Below, piece after piece: positions 1-5,449 of a DNA stretch of 5,449 bases (the first letter of the stretch is position 1; every line of letters starts with the position of its first letter). This stretch comes from Bacillota bacterium (GTDB lineage: Bacteria > Bacillota > Clostridia > Oscillospirales > Ruminococcaceae), in contig JAEXZK010000211.1 in the NCBI GenBank assembly GCA_023451415.1, positions 1 to 5,449 on the forward strand, written 5' to 3'. The notes below the pieces were generated by a model. The model was not told the origin of the DNA, did not search any database, and saw only the letters and a list, made by a program, of their open reading frames with translations. The position numbers and the translations under genes are program-made.

Positions 1-26
1 CCTTTTGGGGGTTGCGGATGGTGTTT

Positions 27-860
27 TTACAGCGCCGGAAGGGCCTCCAGGACGCCGATGTCGATCTTTTCCACGCTGCCCCGGATCTCTCTTCCCAGGA
101 AGATCTCCGCCACTTGGGAGAAGCCTTCCACCGAGTCGGTAACCAGGTAACGGCAGGAGCCCTCCCGCCCCTCGTCCGCCAGGAGTCCCCGGCGGTCCAG
201 ATCCCGGCGGATGGCGTCAGCTGCCTCCCGGCCCGAGTCGATGAGGGTGACGGCGCCGCCGAAGTACCGGTCGATAATGGGCGCCAGGATGGGGTAGTGG
301 GTGCATCCCATGATGAGGGTATCCACTCCCGCCTCCCGGAAGGGCGCCAGGTACAGCTCCGCCGCCGGACGGGTGATGGGGTCGTCCAGCTCCACATGCC
401 CGGCCTCCACCAGGGGGACGAACAGGGGACAGGGGTTGGTGAAAACCTCCGCCCCGGGGAGAAGCTCCCGGAGGACGGCCGGGAACTTGCCGCTGCGGAT
501 GGTGGCGCTGGTGCCGATGACGCCGATCCGCCCCGAGCGGGTGGCCGCAGCGGCCGCTGCGGCGGCGGGGCGCACAACGCCGTAAAAGGGGCAGGGGGTG
601 CGGGCCTGAAGAAAGTCCCCCGCCACCGAGCTGACGGTGCCGCAGGCACAGAGGACGACCTTAACCCGCTCCCGCAGGAGGAGGGCCACGTCCTGGCCGG
701 CATAGCGGGTGATGACCTCATTGGAGCGGGAACCATAGGGGACCCGGCCGGTATCGCCGAAGTAGATGATATCCTCTCCCGGGAGGATTTTCATCAGCTC
801 CTTGGCGCCGGTCAGGCCGCCCAGCCCGGAGTCAAAGACGCCGATGGGGCGTGTATCCAT
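27..860 (-). CDS. murI: Glutamate racemase MurI
   Basis: Cytoplasmic, cofactor-independent racemase that converts L-glutamate to D-glutamate for the second position of the peptidoglycan stem peptide (Asp/Glu racemase family). With ATG at 860 the protein has 277 residues, a normal family length, and starts MDTRPIGVFDSGLGG, the usual MurI N-terminus. Visible motifs are DSGLGG (about residues 10-15), GDTGRVPYG (35-43), the first catalytic-Cys motif at Cys73 (read as ACGT) and the second at Cys186 (GCTHYP). Two oddities: the family usually has Asn after the first catalytic Cys (ACNT) and here it is Gly, and eight alanines in a row (about 99-106) follow VVRP where other members have a mixed helix. 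A GTG at 869 overlaps the ddl stop and would add three residues. I prefer the ATG because GGTGA lies 5 bases before it. It follows ddl by 5 bases, so the two are almost certainly cotranscribed. The product call is very sure. Confidence 0.96.
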   Translation of the reverse strand: MDTRPIGVFDSGLGGLTGAKELMKILPGEDIIYFGDTGRVPYGSRSNEVITRYAGQDVALLLRERVKVVLCACGTVSSVAGDFLQARTPCPFYGVVRPAAAAAAAATRSGRIGVIGTSATIRSGKFPAVLRELLPGAEVFTNPCPLFVPLVEAGHVELDDPITRPAAELYLAPFREAGVDTLIMGCTHYPILAPIIDRYFGGAVTLIDSGREAADAIRRDLDRRGLLADEGREGSCRYLVTDSVEGFSQVAEIFLGREIRGSVEKIDIGVLEALPAL

Positions 861-865
861 GGCGC

Positions 866-870
866 TCACC
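866..870 (-). promoter_or_regulatory. Probable ribosome-binding site deciding the murI start
   Basis: On the minus strand GGTGA, a five-base match to the 3' part of the anti-SD complement, overlaps the ddl stop codon and lies 5 bases before ATG 860. Nothing SD-like lies before the alternative GTG at 869. The position suggests that translation of murI is coupled to termination on ddl. Confidence 0.5.
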
Positions 871-1969
871 AGTTTTGCCGCAGGGACTCGGCGTGGGATT
901 TGTTCCGCCGGATCCCCAGCTCGATGAGCCGGTCCAGAAGCTGGGCATAGGTCATGCCCGAGGAGATAAAGAGCTTGGGATACATGCTGATACTGGTAAA
1001 GCCGGGCATGGTGTTCAGCTCGTTGAGGACGACGCTTTTGCCGTCGGGGCAGGCGAAGAAGTCCACCCGTGCCAGCCCTGAGCAGCCCATGATCCGGTAA
1101 GCCCGCACCGCAGTCTCCCGAAGGGCTTCCGCCTGCGCCTGGGGGATCCGGGCGGGTATGTAAAGGTCGGTGGAGCCGTCCAGGTATTTGCCTTCATAGT
1201 CATAGAGATCCCGCTTGGGGACGATCTCCCCCACCGCAGGGGCGGCTTTGGGGTGGAGGTTGCCCAGGACGGCGGATTCCACCTCGGCCCCCTTCAGGGT
1301 CTCTTCGACGATGACCTTGTGGTCCTCCTTGAAAGCTGCGTACATGGCAGGGCGCAGGTCGTCTTTGCAGGAGGCCTTGGAGACGCCCACCGAGGAACCG
1401 GCATTGGCAGGCTTGATAAAGACGGGGTAGCCCAGCTCCTCACGAATGCGGAGATCCAGGTCGTCTATGCCCGCAAAGTCCTCGGCCTGGACGGTGATCC
1501 ATTTGGCCACGGGAACGCCGGCGGAGGCCAGGATGGTTTTGGCGATGTCCTTGTCCATGCAGTTGGCGCTGGCGGCCACGCCGCAGCCCACATAGGGGAT
1601 GCCGGCCAGGTCAAGCAGGCCCTGGATGGTGCCGTCCTCGCCGTTGCGGCCGTGGAGGACGGGGAAGACCACGTCCACCCGCAGGTTCTCCCAGCCGGCG
1701 TCCCCCAGAGCCAGCAGGCCGTGGTGGAGAACATCGGGGGAAAGGACACAGGGGGTGAGATGATCGGCGTCCTGCTCCCATCTGCCGTCGGCGATGAGCC
1801 CCTCGTCCCCGTCAAACCGCAGCCAGCGGCCGTCCCTGGTGATGCCCACGGCCACCACGGAGTACTTCTCCCGGTCCAGGTTGCCCAGCACCGAGGTCAC
1901 CGACAGGCGGGACACCTCATGCTCACTGGAAACGCCGCCGAAAAGCACGGCGACAACAGTTTTGTTCAT
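866..1969 (-). CDS. ddl: D-alanine--D-alanine ligase
   Basis: ATP-grasp ligase joining two D-alanines into the dipeptide that MurF adds to the peptidoglycan precursor; cytoplasmic. The protein has 367 residues, typical of the longer Ddl form. Seen in order: FGGVSSEHEVS (10-20, including the D-Ala-binding Glu16), HGRNGEDGTIQG (106-117), SANCMDKD (134-141), the ATP-binding stretch FIKPANAGSSVGVSK (184-198), VEET (221-224), the omega loop with YDYEGKY (256-262), and the metal/ATP motif NELNTMPGFTS (316-326). The tyrosine in the omega loop is the family mark of true D-Ala-D-Ala ligases; vancomycin-type D-Ala-D-Lac ligases lack it, so this should be the ordinary housekeeping enzyme. The start is ATG 1969, with AGAGGA 9 bases upstream on the minus strand. 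A longer in-frame reading to 2044 has no family homology and would run through the promoter. It is the first gene of the ddl-murI unit. Confidence 0.97.
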   Translation of the reverse strand: MNKTVVAVLFGGVSSEHEVSRLSVTSVLGNLDREKYSVVAVGITRDGRWLRFDGDEGLIADGRWEQDADHLTPCVLSPDVLHHGLLALGDAGWENLRVDVVFPVLHGRNGEDGTIQGLLDLAGIPYVGCGVAASANCMDKDIAKTILASAGVPVAKWITVQAEDFAGIDDLDLRIREELGYPVFIKPANAGSSVGVSKASCKDDLRPAMYAAFKEDHKVIVEETLKGAEVESAVLGNLHPKAAPAVGEIVPKRDLYDYEGKYLDGSTDLYIPARIPQAQAEALRETAVRAYRIMGCSGLARVDFFACPDGKSVVLNELNTMPGFTSISMYPKLFISSGMTYAQLLDRLIELGIRRNKSHAESLRQNW

Positions 1970-2034
1970 CACAATGAGTCCTCTTTTCTGCCGCGCGGGA
2001 TTGTGCAAAAGCGCACGCGCCGCATATACAGTAT

Positions 2035-2063
2035 AGTATATCACACCTATATAGTATGCGCAA
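2035..2063 (-). promoter_or_regulatory. Probable promoter of ddl-murI
   Basis: On the minus strand a -10 box TATACT (2040-2035) has the extended -10 dinucleotide TG at 2043-2042. A weak -35, TTGCGC (2063-2058), lies at exactly 17 bases spacing. Start of transcription is expected near 2028, giving a leader of about 60 bases. A second, overlapping TATACT lies at 2035-2030, so the exact box is uncertain. The palindrome TATAC-A-GTATA centred on 2030 overlaps the expected start and could be an operator (inference). Confidence 0.55.
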
Positions 2064-2140
2064 TTGCCCGCCGCGCCAGAAAAAAAGCTCCAAAGCCCTG
2101 ATTTTTAGGGAAAAAAACCGCCGGAAGGCCGCAAATTTCC

Positions 2141-2169
2141 TTGACTTGGCCAGAGAGACATGCTATACT
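2141..2169 (+). promoter_or_regulatory. Promoter of the rpmG-secE-nusG cluster
   Basis: TTGACT (2141-2146) and TATACT (2164-2169) are separated by 17 bases, with TG at 2161-2162 making an extended -10. This is a strong housekeeping-sigma promoter. Transcription should start near 2176, leaving a leader of about 110 bases before rpmG. No other good promoter is seen until the one before rplJ, so this one probably drives rpmG through rplA. Confidence 0.85.
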
Positions 2170-2176
2170 TTTACTA

Positions 2177-2250
2177 CCTCTCGTGGAGGGTTCTTTTTTT
2201 GTGCGCAAAAATGCCCGAAGAGGAGTCCCTCCGAACAAGAAAGAGGGAGG
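2177..2250 (+). promoter_or_regulatory. Structured rpmG leader with early hairpin and T-run
   Basis: Right at the predicted transcript start, CCTC (2177-2180) can pair with GAGG (2186-2189) around a five-base loop, followed by a T-rich run (2191-2200) with seven consecutive Ts. Further on, CCCTCC (2227-2232) is complementary to GGAGGG (2185-2190), and CCCTC (2227-2231) also to GAGGG (2243-2247). These pairings exclude one another, so the leader could switch between folds. The four-pair stem is weak for a terminator. Whether it controls anything is inference. Confidence 0.35.
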
Positions 2251-2286
2251 CAAAAAAATCCGAAAATCAGGAGGTGCCGACAAACT

Positions 2287-2436
2287 ATGAGAGTGAAGAT
2301 CACATTGGCTTGCACCGAGTGCAAACAGCGCAACTACAACACCATGAAGAACAAGAAGAACGATCCGGACCGTCTGGAAATGAACAAGTATTGCCGCTTC
2401 TGCCGCAAGCACACACTCCACAAGGAAACCAAATAA
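2287..2436 (+). CDS. rpmG: 50S ribosomal protein L33
   Basis: Small protein of the large ribosomal subunit, located near the E site. It has 49 residues, the standard length. It is the zinc-ribbon (C+) form: Cys9-x-x-Cys12 and Cys36-x-x-Cys39 are both present, and the protein is rich in Lys/Arg. ATG 2287 is preceded by an excellent SD, AGGAGGTG (2269-2276), with 10 bases spacing. An in-frame reading extends upstream to 2056 but crosses the promoter and SD, so it is not used. It is the first gene of the cluster and lies 18 bases before secE, an arrangement common in Firmicutes. Because a C+ L33 needs zinc, many Firmicutes also keep a zinc-free copy elsewhere; that cannot be judged here. Confidence 0.96.
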   Translation: MRVKITLACTECKQRNYNTMKNKKNDPDRLEMNKYCRFCRKHTLHKETK

Positions 2437-2454
2437 GAAAGGGGCTTTTGTATC

Positions 2455-2673
2455 ATGGCTGAACAAGCAAAAAAACCCGGCTTATTTGCGCGGATGGGGC
2501 GTTCCCTGCGGGACATGAAGGGCGAAATGAAGAAAGTCGTATGGCCCACCAAAAAGCAGCTGGTCAACAATACCATCGTGGTGTTCGTTTTTGTGGCCAT
2601 CTGCGCCGTCTTTATCGGCCTGCTGGACCTCATCTTCTCCGGCGCCCTCAGACTCATCCTTTCGGTGATCTGA
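2455..2673 (+). CDS. secE: Preprotein translocase subunit SecE
   Basis: Essential small membrane subunit that clamps SecY in the SecYEG protein-export channel. The protein has 72 residues, the short single-helix form of Gram-positive bacteria. Its layout fits the family: a basic N-terminus, an amphipathic helix (about 15-28), the conserved VVWPTKKQL (28-36) and one transmembrane segment (about 40-60) rich in Val, Phe, Ile and Leu. A short hydrophobic tail (64-72) follows. Start ATG 2455 has a modest SD (GAAAGGGG, 2437-2444, about 10 bases away). It sits 18 bases after rpmG and 47 bases before nusG, the usual secE-nusG pairing. Confidence 0.96.
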   Translation: MAEQAKKPGLFARMGRSLRDMKGEMKKVVWPTKKQLVNNTIVVFVFVAICAVFIGLLDLIFSGALRLILSVI

Positions 2674-2720
2674 ACCCGGCGTAAGGCGGCCAAAACACAT
2701 TACGGTTTGGAGGGAAGCAG

Positions 2721-3242
2721 ATGGCAGACGAGGCCAGATGGTATGTGGTGCACACCTATTCCGGCTACGAGAACAAGGTGGCGGACAGCATCGTCAACGC
2801 GGTGGAAAACCGCCAGCTCCACGACCTGATTCATGAGGTCAAGATCCCCACCGAAAAGGTGACGGAGATCAAGGACAACCAGAAAAAAGAAGTGGAGCGC
2901 AAGCTCTTCCCCAGCTATGTGCTGGTGAAGATGATCATGACCGACGACAGCTGGTATGTGGTGCGCAATATCCGCGGCGTCACAGGCTTCGTGGGCCCCG
3001 GCTCCAAGCCCATCCCCCTCACCGACGCAGAGGTGGCCCGCTTTGGCGTGGAGACCAAGGAGATCGTGGTCAACTATGCCAAGGGCGACAGCGTCATGGT
3101 CGCCGAAGGACCCATGGAAGGCTTCATCGGCATTGTGGACAGCATCGACATGGACAAGCAGCTTGTCCGGGTCAAGGTGTCCATGATGGGCAAGGAAGTC
3201 CCTGTGGAATTGGAGCTGACCCAGGTCAAGCCCCTGAACTGA
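2721..3242 (+). CDS. nusG: Transcription termination/antitermination protein NusG
   Basis: Universal elongation factor that binds the RNA polymerase clamp, affects pausing and can link transcription to Rho or to the ribosome. The protein has 173 residues. The NGN domain (about 1-110) starts RWYVVHTYSGYENKV (6-20) and contains LFPSYVLVKM (62-71) and VRNIRGVTGFVGP (81-93). The C-terminal KOW domain (about 119-173) has GDSVMVAEGPMEGFIG (122-137) and ends VELELTQVKPLN. The KOW tail reads MMGKEVPVEL where many family members have a variant of MFGRETPVEL, a conservative change. Start ATG 2721 has GGAGGG (2709-2714) 6 bases upstream. A 134-base gap carrying a structured leader separates it from rplK. 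Confidence 0.97.
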   Translation: MADEARWYVVHTYSGYENKVADSIVNAVENRQLHDLIHEVKIPTEKVTEIKDNQKKEVERKLFPSYVLVKMIMTDDSWYVVRNIRGVTGFVGPGSKPIPLTDAEVARFGVETKEIVVNYAKGDSVMVAEGPMEGFIGIVDSIDMDKQLVRVKVSMMGKEVPVELELTQVKPLN

Positions 3243-3276
3243 CAAAGCATCCGCCCGGAGAGACGGAAACACAGAT

Positions 3277-3358
3277 AGACGCCCCGGCCGCGTGAGCCGC
3301 CCGGCAGCGTCTGTGGGAGGAGCAGCCCGCTGGGGCTGTATCCGCAAGAATTACCACT
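3277..3358 (+). promoter_or_regulatory. Structured leader before rplK, candidate ribosomal-protein autoregulatory site
   Basis: A hairpin with AGACGC (3277-3282) pairing GCGTCT (3307-3312), plus an internal CCGG/CCGG helix (3284-3287 with 3301-3304), is followed at once by the motif TGTGGGAGGA (3312-3321), ATCCGC (3340-3345) and ACCACT (3353-3358). GTGG 3313-3316 can pair with CCAC 3354-3357 and GGA 3319-3321 with TCC 3341-3343, enclosing a six-pair hairpin CAGCCC/GGGCTG (3323-3328 with 3333-3338). It ends 5 bases before the rplK SD. The same motif recurs before rplA. L1 is known to repress its rplKA message in E. coli by binding a leader structure; assigning this site to L1 is inference. There is no T-run, so it is not a terminator. 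Confidence 0.5.
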
Positions 3359-3363
3359 ATTTT

Positions 3364-3370
3364 GGAGGTG
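3364..3370 (+). promoter_or_regulatory. Ribosome-binding site fixing the rplK start
   Basis: GGAGGTG lies 6 bases before ATG 3377. It shows that the in-frame TTG at 3362, which overlaps the SD itself, is not the start. Confidence 0.85.
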
Positions 3371-3376
3371 CCAATT

Positions 3377-3802
3377 ATGGCTCAGAAAGTTGTAGGCTAC
3401 ATCAAGCTGCAGATCCCCGCCGGCAAAGCGACTCCGGCCCCCCCGGTCGGTCCCGCCCTCGGCCAGCACGGCGTGAACATCATGGCGTTCACCAAGGAAT
3501 TCAATGAGCGCACCAAGAACGACGTGGGCCTCATCATCCCCGTAGTCATCACCGTTTACGCTGACCGTACGTTCAGCTTCGTCACCAAGACTCCCCCCGC
3601 AGCGGTCCTCATCAAGAAGGCCCTGAACCTGGAGAGCGCTTCCGGCGTGCCCAACAAGAACAAGGTTGGCAAGATCACCCGGGAACAGCTCCAGAAGATC
3701 GCCGAGACCAAGATGGTCGACCTCAATGCCGCCAGCCTGGACGCCGCCATCAGCATGATCGCGGGCACCTGCCGCAGCATGGGTGTCGAAGTCGTCGATT
3801 AA
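3377..3802 (+). CDS. rplK: 50S ribosomal protein L11
   Basis: Protein of the GTPase-associated centre of the large subunit; it binds 23S rRNA domain II next to L10-L12 and is the site of thiopeptide action and of the RelA-type stringent signal. The protein has 141 residues, exactly the usual length. The N-terminal domain (about 1-70) carries the proline-rich helix [18 protein letters not shown] (21-38), with Pro22, Pro23 and Pro26 intact. The C-terminal rRNA-binding domain (about 75-141) has [12 protein letters not shown] and ends [11 protein letters not shown]. In AFTKEFN a Thr stands where Cys is common, a mild change. Start ATG 3377 follows GGAGGTG. It lies 85 bases before rplA, with a second copy of the leader motif in between. 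Confidence 0.97.
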   Translation: MAQKVVGYIKLQIPAGKATPAPPVGPALGQHGVNIMAFTKEFNERTKNDVGLIIPVVITVYADRTFSFVTKTPPAAVLIKKALNLESASGVPNKNKVGKITREQLQKIAETKMVDLNAASLDAAISMIAGTCRSMGVEVVD

Positions 3803-3816
3803 GGTCCCGGTCTCCG

Positions 3817-3864
3817 AGGCTGTCACAGCCTTTGTGGGAGGAAACACATCCGCTATACACCACT
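3817..3864 (+). promoter_or_regulatory. Structured leader before rplA, second copy of the rplK leader motif
   Basis: A perfect six-pair hairpin AGGCTG-TCA-CAGCCT (3817-3831) is followed two bases on by TGTGGGAGGA (3833-3842), ATCCGC (3848-3853) and ACCACT (3859-3864). These three blocks occur in the same order and are identical to those before rplK. GTGG 3834-3837 can pair with CCAC 3860-3863, and GGA 3840-3842 with TCC 3849-3851, leaving an uneven internal loop. The motif ends 6 bases before the SD AAGGAG (3871-3876). Only TTT follows the hairpin, so I do not call it a terminator. An L1-binding or translational-control role is inference. Confidence 0.5.
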
Positions 3865-3887
3865 TGGTAGAAGGAGAATGAACGATT

Positions 3888-4580
<693 letters not shown>

Positions 4581-4595
4581 AATTCAAAATAACTA

Positions 4596-4624
4596 TTGAC
4601 AAACGTTGTACAGCGTGATATAAT
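4596..4624 (+). promoter_or_regulatory. Strong promoter of rplJ-rplL
   Basis: TTGACA (4596-4601) and TATAAT (4619-4624) are both perfect consensus boxes with the ideal 17-base spacer, and TG at 4616-4617 adds an extended -10. Transcription should start near 4631. It begins only 16 bases after the rplA stop, so the rplJL unit has its own very strong initiation in addition to possible read-through. Confidence 0.93.
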
Positions 4625-4630
4625 AGTAAT

Positions 4631-4781
4631 GCTAAAAGTTCAGAGACAGTTGGCATCGAAAGATTTAATGGCAAACGCCGCCCACCGAGAACGATTCAAT
4701 GACATTTCATAAGTCGTTTTTCGTGCTCTCGTCTTTCTGATGGGAGCACTGTCTTATATATGCAGTTGGAGGTGAAACACA
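4631..4781 (+). promoter_or_regulatory. Ribosomal protein L10 leader
   Basis: The roughly 150-base untranslated leader before rplJ has the position and conserved features of the L10 leader: AGACAG near the 5' end (4644-4649), GG, a TTAAT element (4665-4669) and a CCGAG element (4685-4689). A small ATC-GAAA-GAT hairpin with a GNRA-type loop lies at 4655-4664. In Bacillus this RNA binds the L10(L12)4 complex and controls rplJL by attenuation (established knowledge). Alternative pairings are visible: CGAGAACGA (4686-4694) can pair with TCGT (4721-4724) and TCTCG (4727-4731), which would block the later hairpin at 4723-4749. AGACAGT (4644-4650) is also complementary to ACTGTCT (4748-4754). The SD GGAGGTG (4768-4774) follows. 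Confidence 0.8.
4723..4749 (+). terminator. Attenuator-like hairpin in the L10 leader
   Basis: An eleven-pair stem GTGCTCTCGTC / GATGGGAGCAC (two G-U pairs) closes a five-base TTTCT loop. It sits where L10 leaders carry their attenuator. The bases after it (4750-4760, TGTCTTATATA) are a poor U-tract, so termination may be weak or the hairpin may work in another way. Confidence 0.45.
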
Positions 4782-5303
4782 ATGGCAAGCAATGCAATTT
4801 TAGAGCAAAAGAAAAAGATCGTCGAAGACATCGTTTCGAAGATCAAAAATTCCTGCGCGGGTGTTCTGGTCAATTATCAGGGCATTACCGTTGAGGACGA
4901 TACAAAGCTCCGTGCTGAGCTGAGAAAGAACGGCGTTGAATACGCTGTCATCAAGAATACCTATCTTTCCAAGGCATTTGACCAGACCGGTCTTGAAGGT
5001 CTGAAGGACGGACTTTTCGGCATGACCGCTTTCGCAACCTGCGAAAAGGATGAGGTCGCTGCCGCAAAGATTCTTGAAAAGTACGCTGCTGACCATGAGG
5101 ACTTCGTTCTCAAGGGTGGTTACGTTGACGGAGAAGTTCTTGATAAGAACGCACTGAATGAGCTGGCAAAGACTCCTTCCAAGGAAGAACTCCTGGTCAG
5201 AATGATGAGCTCCATGCAGTCTTCTCTTTACAAGCTCTGCTATGGTCTCCAGGCTATCATCGATAAAGACGGTGAAGCCCCCGCAGAAGCCGCTGCTGAA
5301 TAA
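4782..5303 (+). CDS. rplJ: 50S ribosomal protein L10
   Basis: Base of the L10-L12 stalk: it anchors to 23S rRNA beside L11, carries the L12 dimers that recruit translation GTPases, and is the likely ligand of the leader just upstream. The protein has 173 residues. The N-terminal RNA-binding domain (about 1-100) includes AGVLVNYQGITVEDDTKLR (26-44) and GVEYAVIKNTYL (51-62), matching the family pattern of LVDYRGLTV...LR and VVKNT, with Asn-Tyr-Gln-Gly in place of the usual Asp-Tyr-Arg-Gly. The C-terminal helix that binds L12 ends in an Ala/Glu-rich tail. ATG 4782 has GGAGGTG 7 bases upstream. Base composition is clearly lower in GC than nusG-rplA, with TTA, GCA, GCT and GGT codons, although all these ribosomal genes should be highly expressed. 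Confidence 0.97.
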   Translation: MASNAILEQKKKIVEDIVSKIKNSCAGVLVNYQGITVEDDTKLRAELRKNGVEYAVIKNTYLSKAFDQTGLEGLKDGLFGMTAFATCEKDEVAAAKILEKYAADHEDFVLKGGYVDGEVLDKNALNELAKTPSKEELLVRMMSSMQSSLYKLCYGLQAIIDKDGEAPAEAAAE

Positions 5304-5348
5304 TCGGCTGTATAAAATCATTAAAGTATATTATCGGAGGAAAATAAA

Positions 5349-5449
5349 ATGGCTAACGAAAAGTCTCTTCAGATCATTGAACAGATCAAAACTCTTACTA
5401 TTCTTGAACTCGCTGACCTCGTTAAAGCAATCGAGGAAGAATTCGGCGT
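5349..5449 (+). CDS. rplL: 50S ribosomal protein L7/L12, N-terminal part, cut by window end
   Basis: Only 33 codons and two bases are present; the gene continues beyond the window. The N-terminal dimerisation and L10-binding domain is recognisable from EQIKTLTILELADLVKAIEE (residues 11-30), the L12 pattern in which a short helix is followed by LTxLELxxLVKxxEE. CGGAGGA (5335-5341) lies 7 bases before ATG 5349. The gap of 45 bases after rplJ holds no terminator or promoter, as expected for a shared rplJL message. Codon use is low-GC like rplJ. The hinge and the C-terminal factor-binding domain are not in view. Confidence 0.95.
   Translation, partial: MANEKSLQIIEQIKTLTILELADLVKAIEEEFG

Larger units (their letters stand above)
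1970..2286. other. Divergent intergenic region between ddl and rpmG
   Basis: This 317-base region contains no convincing gene. From left to right it holds the ddl 5' leader (1970 to about 2028), an AT-rich block with repeated AGTATA/TATA elements (2024-2057) that includes the probable ddl promoter, an A-rich stretch with a weak CCCT/AGGG inverted repeat (about 2098-2110), the rpmG promoter (2141-2169) and the rpmG leader (about 2176-2286). The ddl leader can fold: on the plus strand GCGCG 1993-1997 pairs with CGCGC 2016-2020, and GTGC 2003-2006 with GCAC 2013-2016, though the two helices share one base. No tRNA gene is seen here. Confidence 0.8.

Noticed and set aside
1..26. Another gene or terminator beyond murI
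   Set aside because: Too short to judge; no stem followed by a T-run on the minus strand and no recognisable coding sequence.
12..950. Long plus-strand open frame of 312 codons opposite murI
   Set aside because: It lies wholly antisense to a clear MurI, has a low-complexity Gly/Ala/Asp/Arg make-up typical of shadow frames in GC-rich DNA, and no recognisable domain or SD.
1970..2044. Upstream extension of Ddl to 2044
   Set aside because: The extra residues do not match the family, and the stretch contains the leader and -10 region; ATG 1969 has a good SD.
1253..2101. Plus-strand open frame of 282 codons opposite ddl
   Set aside because: It is antisense to all the conserved Ddl motifs and runs across the ddl promoter; no family resemblance.
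2098..2117. Terminator at the CCCT/AGGG inverted repeat followed by an A-run
   Set aside because: The stem is four pairs and there is no T-run after it on either strand; it also lies between divergent promoters, where no terminator is expected.
2056..2436. N-terminally extended L33 starting at 2056
   Set aside because: The extension would be coded across the rpmG promoter and SD and does not resemble L33; the 49-residue form is the family length.
3362..3376. TTG start giving a five-residue longer L11
   Set aside because: This TTG overlaps the SD GGAGGTG; the ATG at 3377 gives the standard 141 residues starting [12 protein letters not shown].
3817..3833. Intrinsic terminator between rplK and rplA
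   Set aside because: The hairpin has only six pairs and is followed by just TTT before a G-rich motif, so it fits better as part of the rplA leader structure.

Overview
The window looks like the chromosome of a GC-rich member of the Clostridia, probably an Oscillospiraceae/Ruminococcaceae-type gut Firmicute. The evidence is strong GGAGG Shine-Dalgarno sites, extended -10 promoters of Firmicute type, a four-cysteine L33, a one-helix SecE of 72 residues, a two-domain NusG, and the gene order rpmG-secE-nusG-rplK-rplA-rplJ-rplL. The genus cannot be fixed by reading alone.

Left part (1-1969, minus strand): a two-gene cell-wall precursor unit, ddl (D-Ala-D-Ala ligase) followed after 5 bases by murI (glutamate racemase). 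They supply the two special D-amino-acid building blocks of the peptidoglycan stem peptide. The unit is read leftward from a probable promoter near 2035-2063. No terminator for it lies within the window.

Middle (1970-2286): a 317-base divergent intergenic region. It holds the ddl promoter on the minus strand and a well-formed promoter on the plus strand (2141-2169) that drives the translation/secretion cluster. The plus-strand transcript begins with a leader containing a small hairpin, a T-run and competing purine/pyrimidine pairings.

Right part (2287-5449, plus strand): rpmG (L33), secE (translocase subunit), nusG (transcription elongation/termination factor), rplK (L11), rplA (L1), rplJ (L10) and the first 33 codons of rplL (L7/L12). 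The spaces before rplK and before rplA carry the same structured motif just upstream of each ribosome-binding site, a candidate autoregulatory site. Sixteen bases after rplA there is a near-perfect promoter (TTGACA-17-TATAAT with TG extension), followed by an L10-leader-type RNA that probably lets the L10-L12 complex control its own synthesis.

The genes are textbook housekeeping genes and I see no undescribed system. The points most worth a second look are: (1) a sharp fall in GC and change in codon use at the rplA/rplJ junction, suggesting replacement of the rplJL unit or an assembly join; (2) the duplicated leader motif before rplK and rplA; (3) an L10 leader whose terminator-like hairpin lacks a good U-tract; and (4) a Gly in place of the usual Asn beside the first catalytic Cys of MurI.
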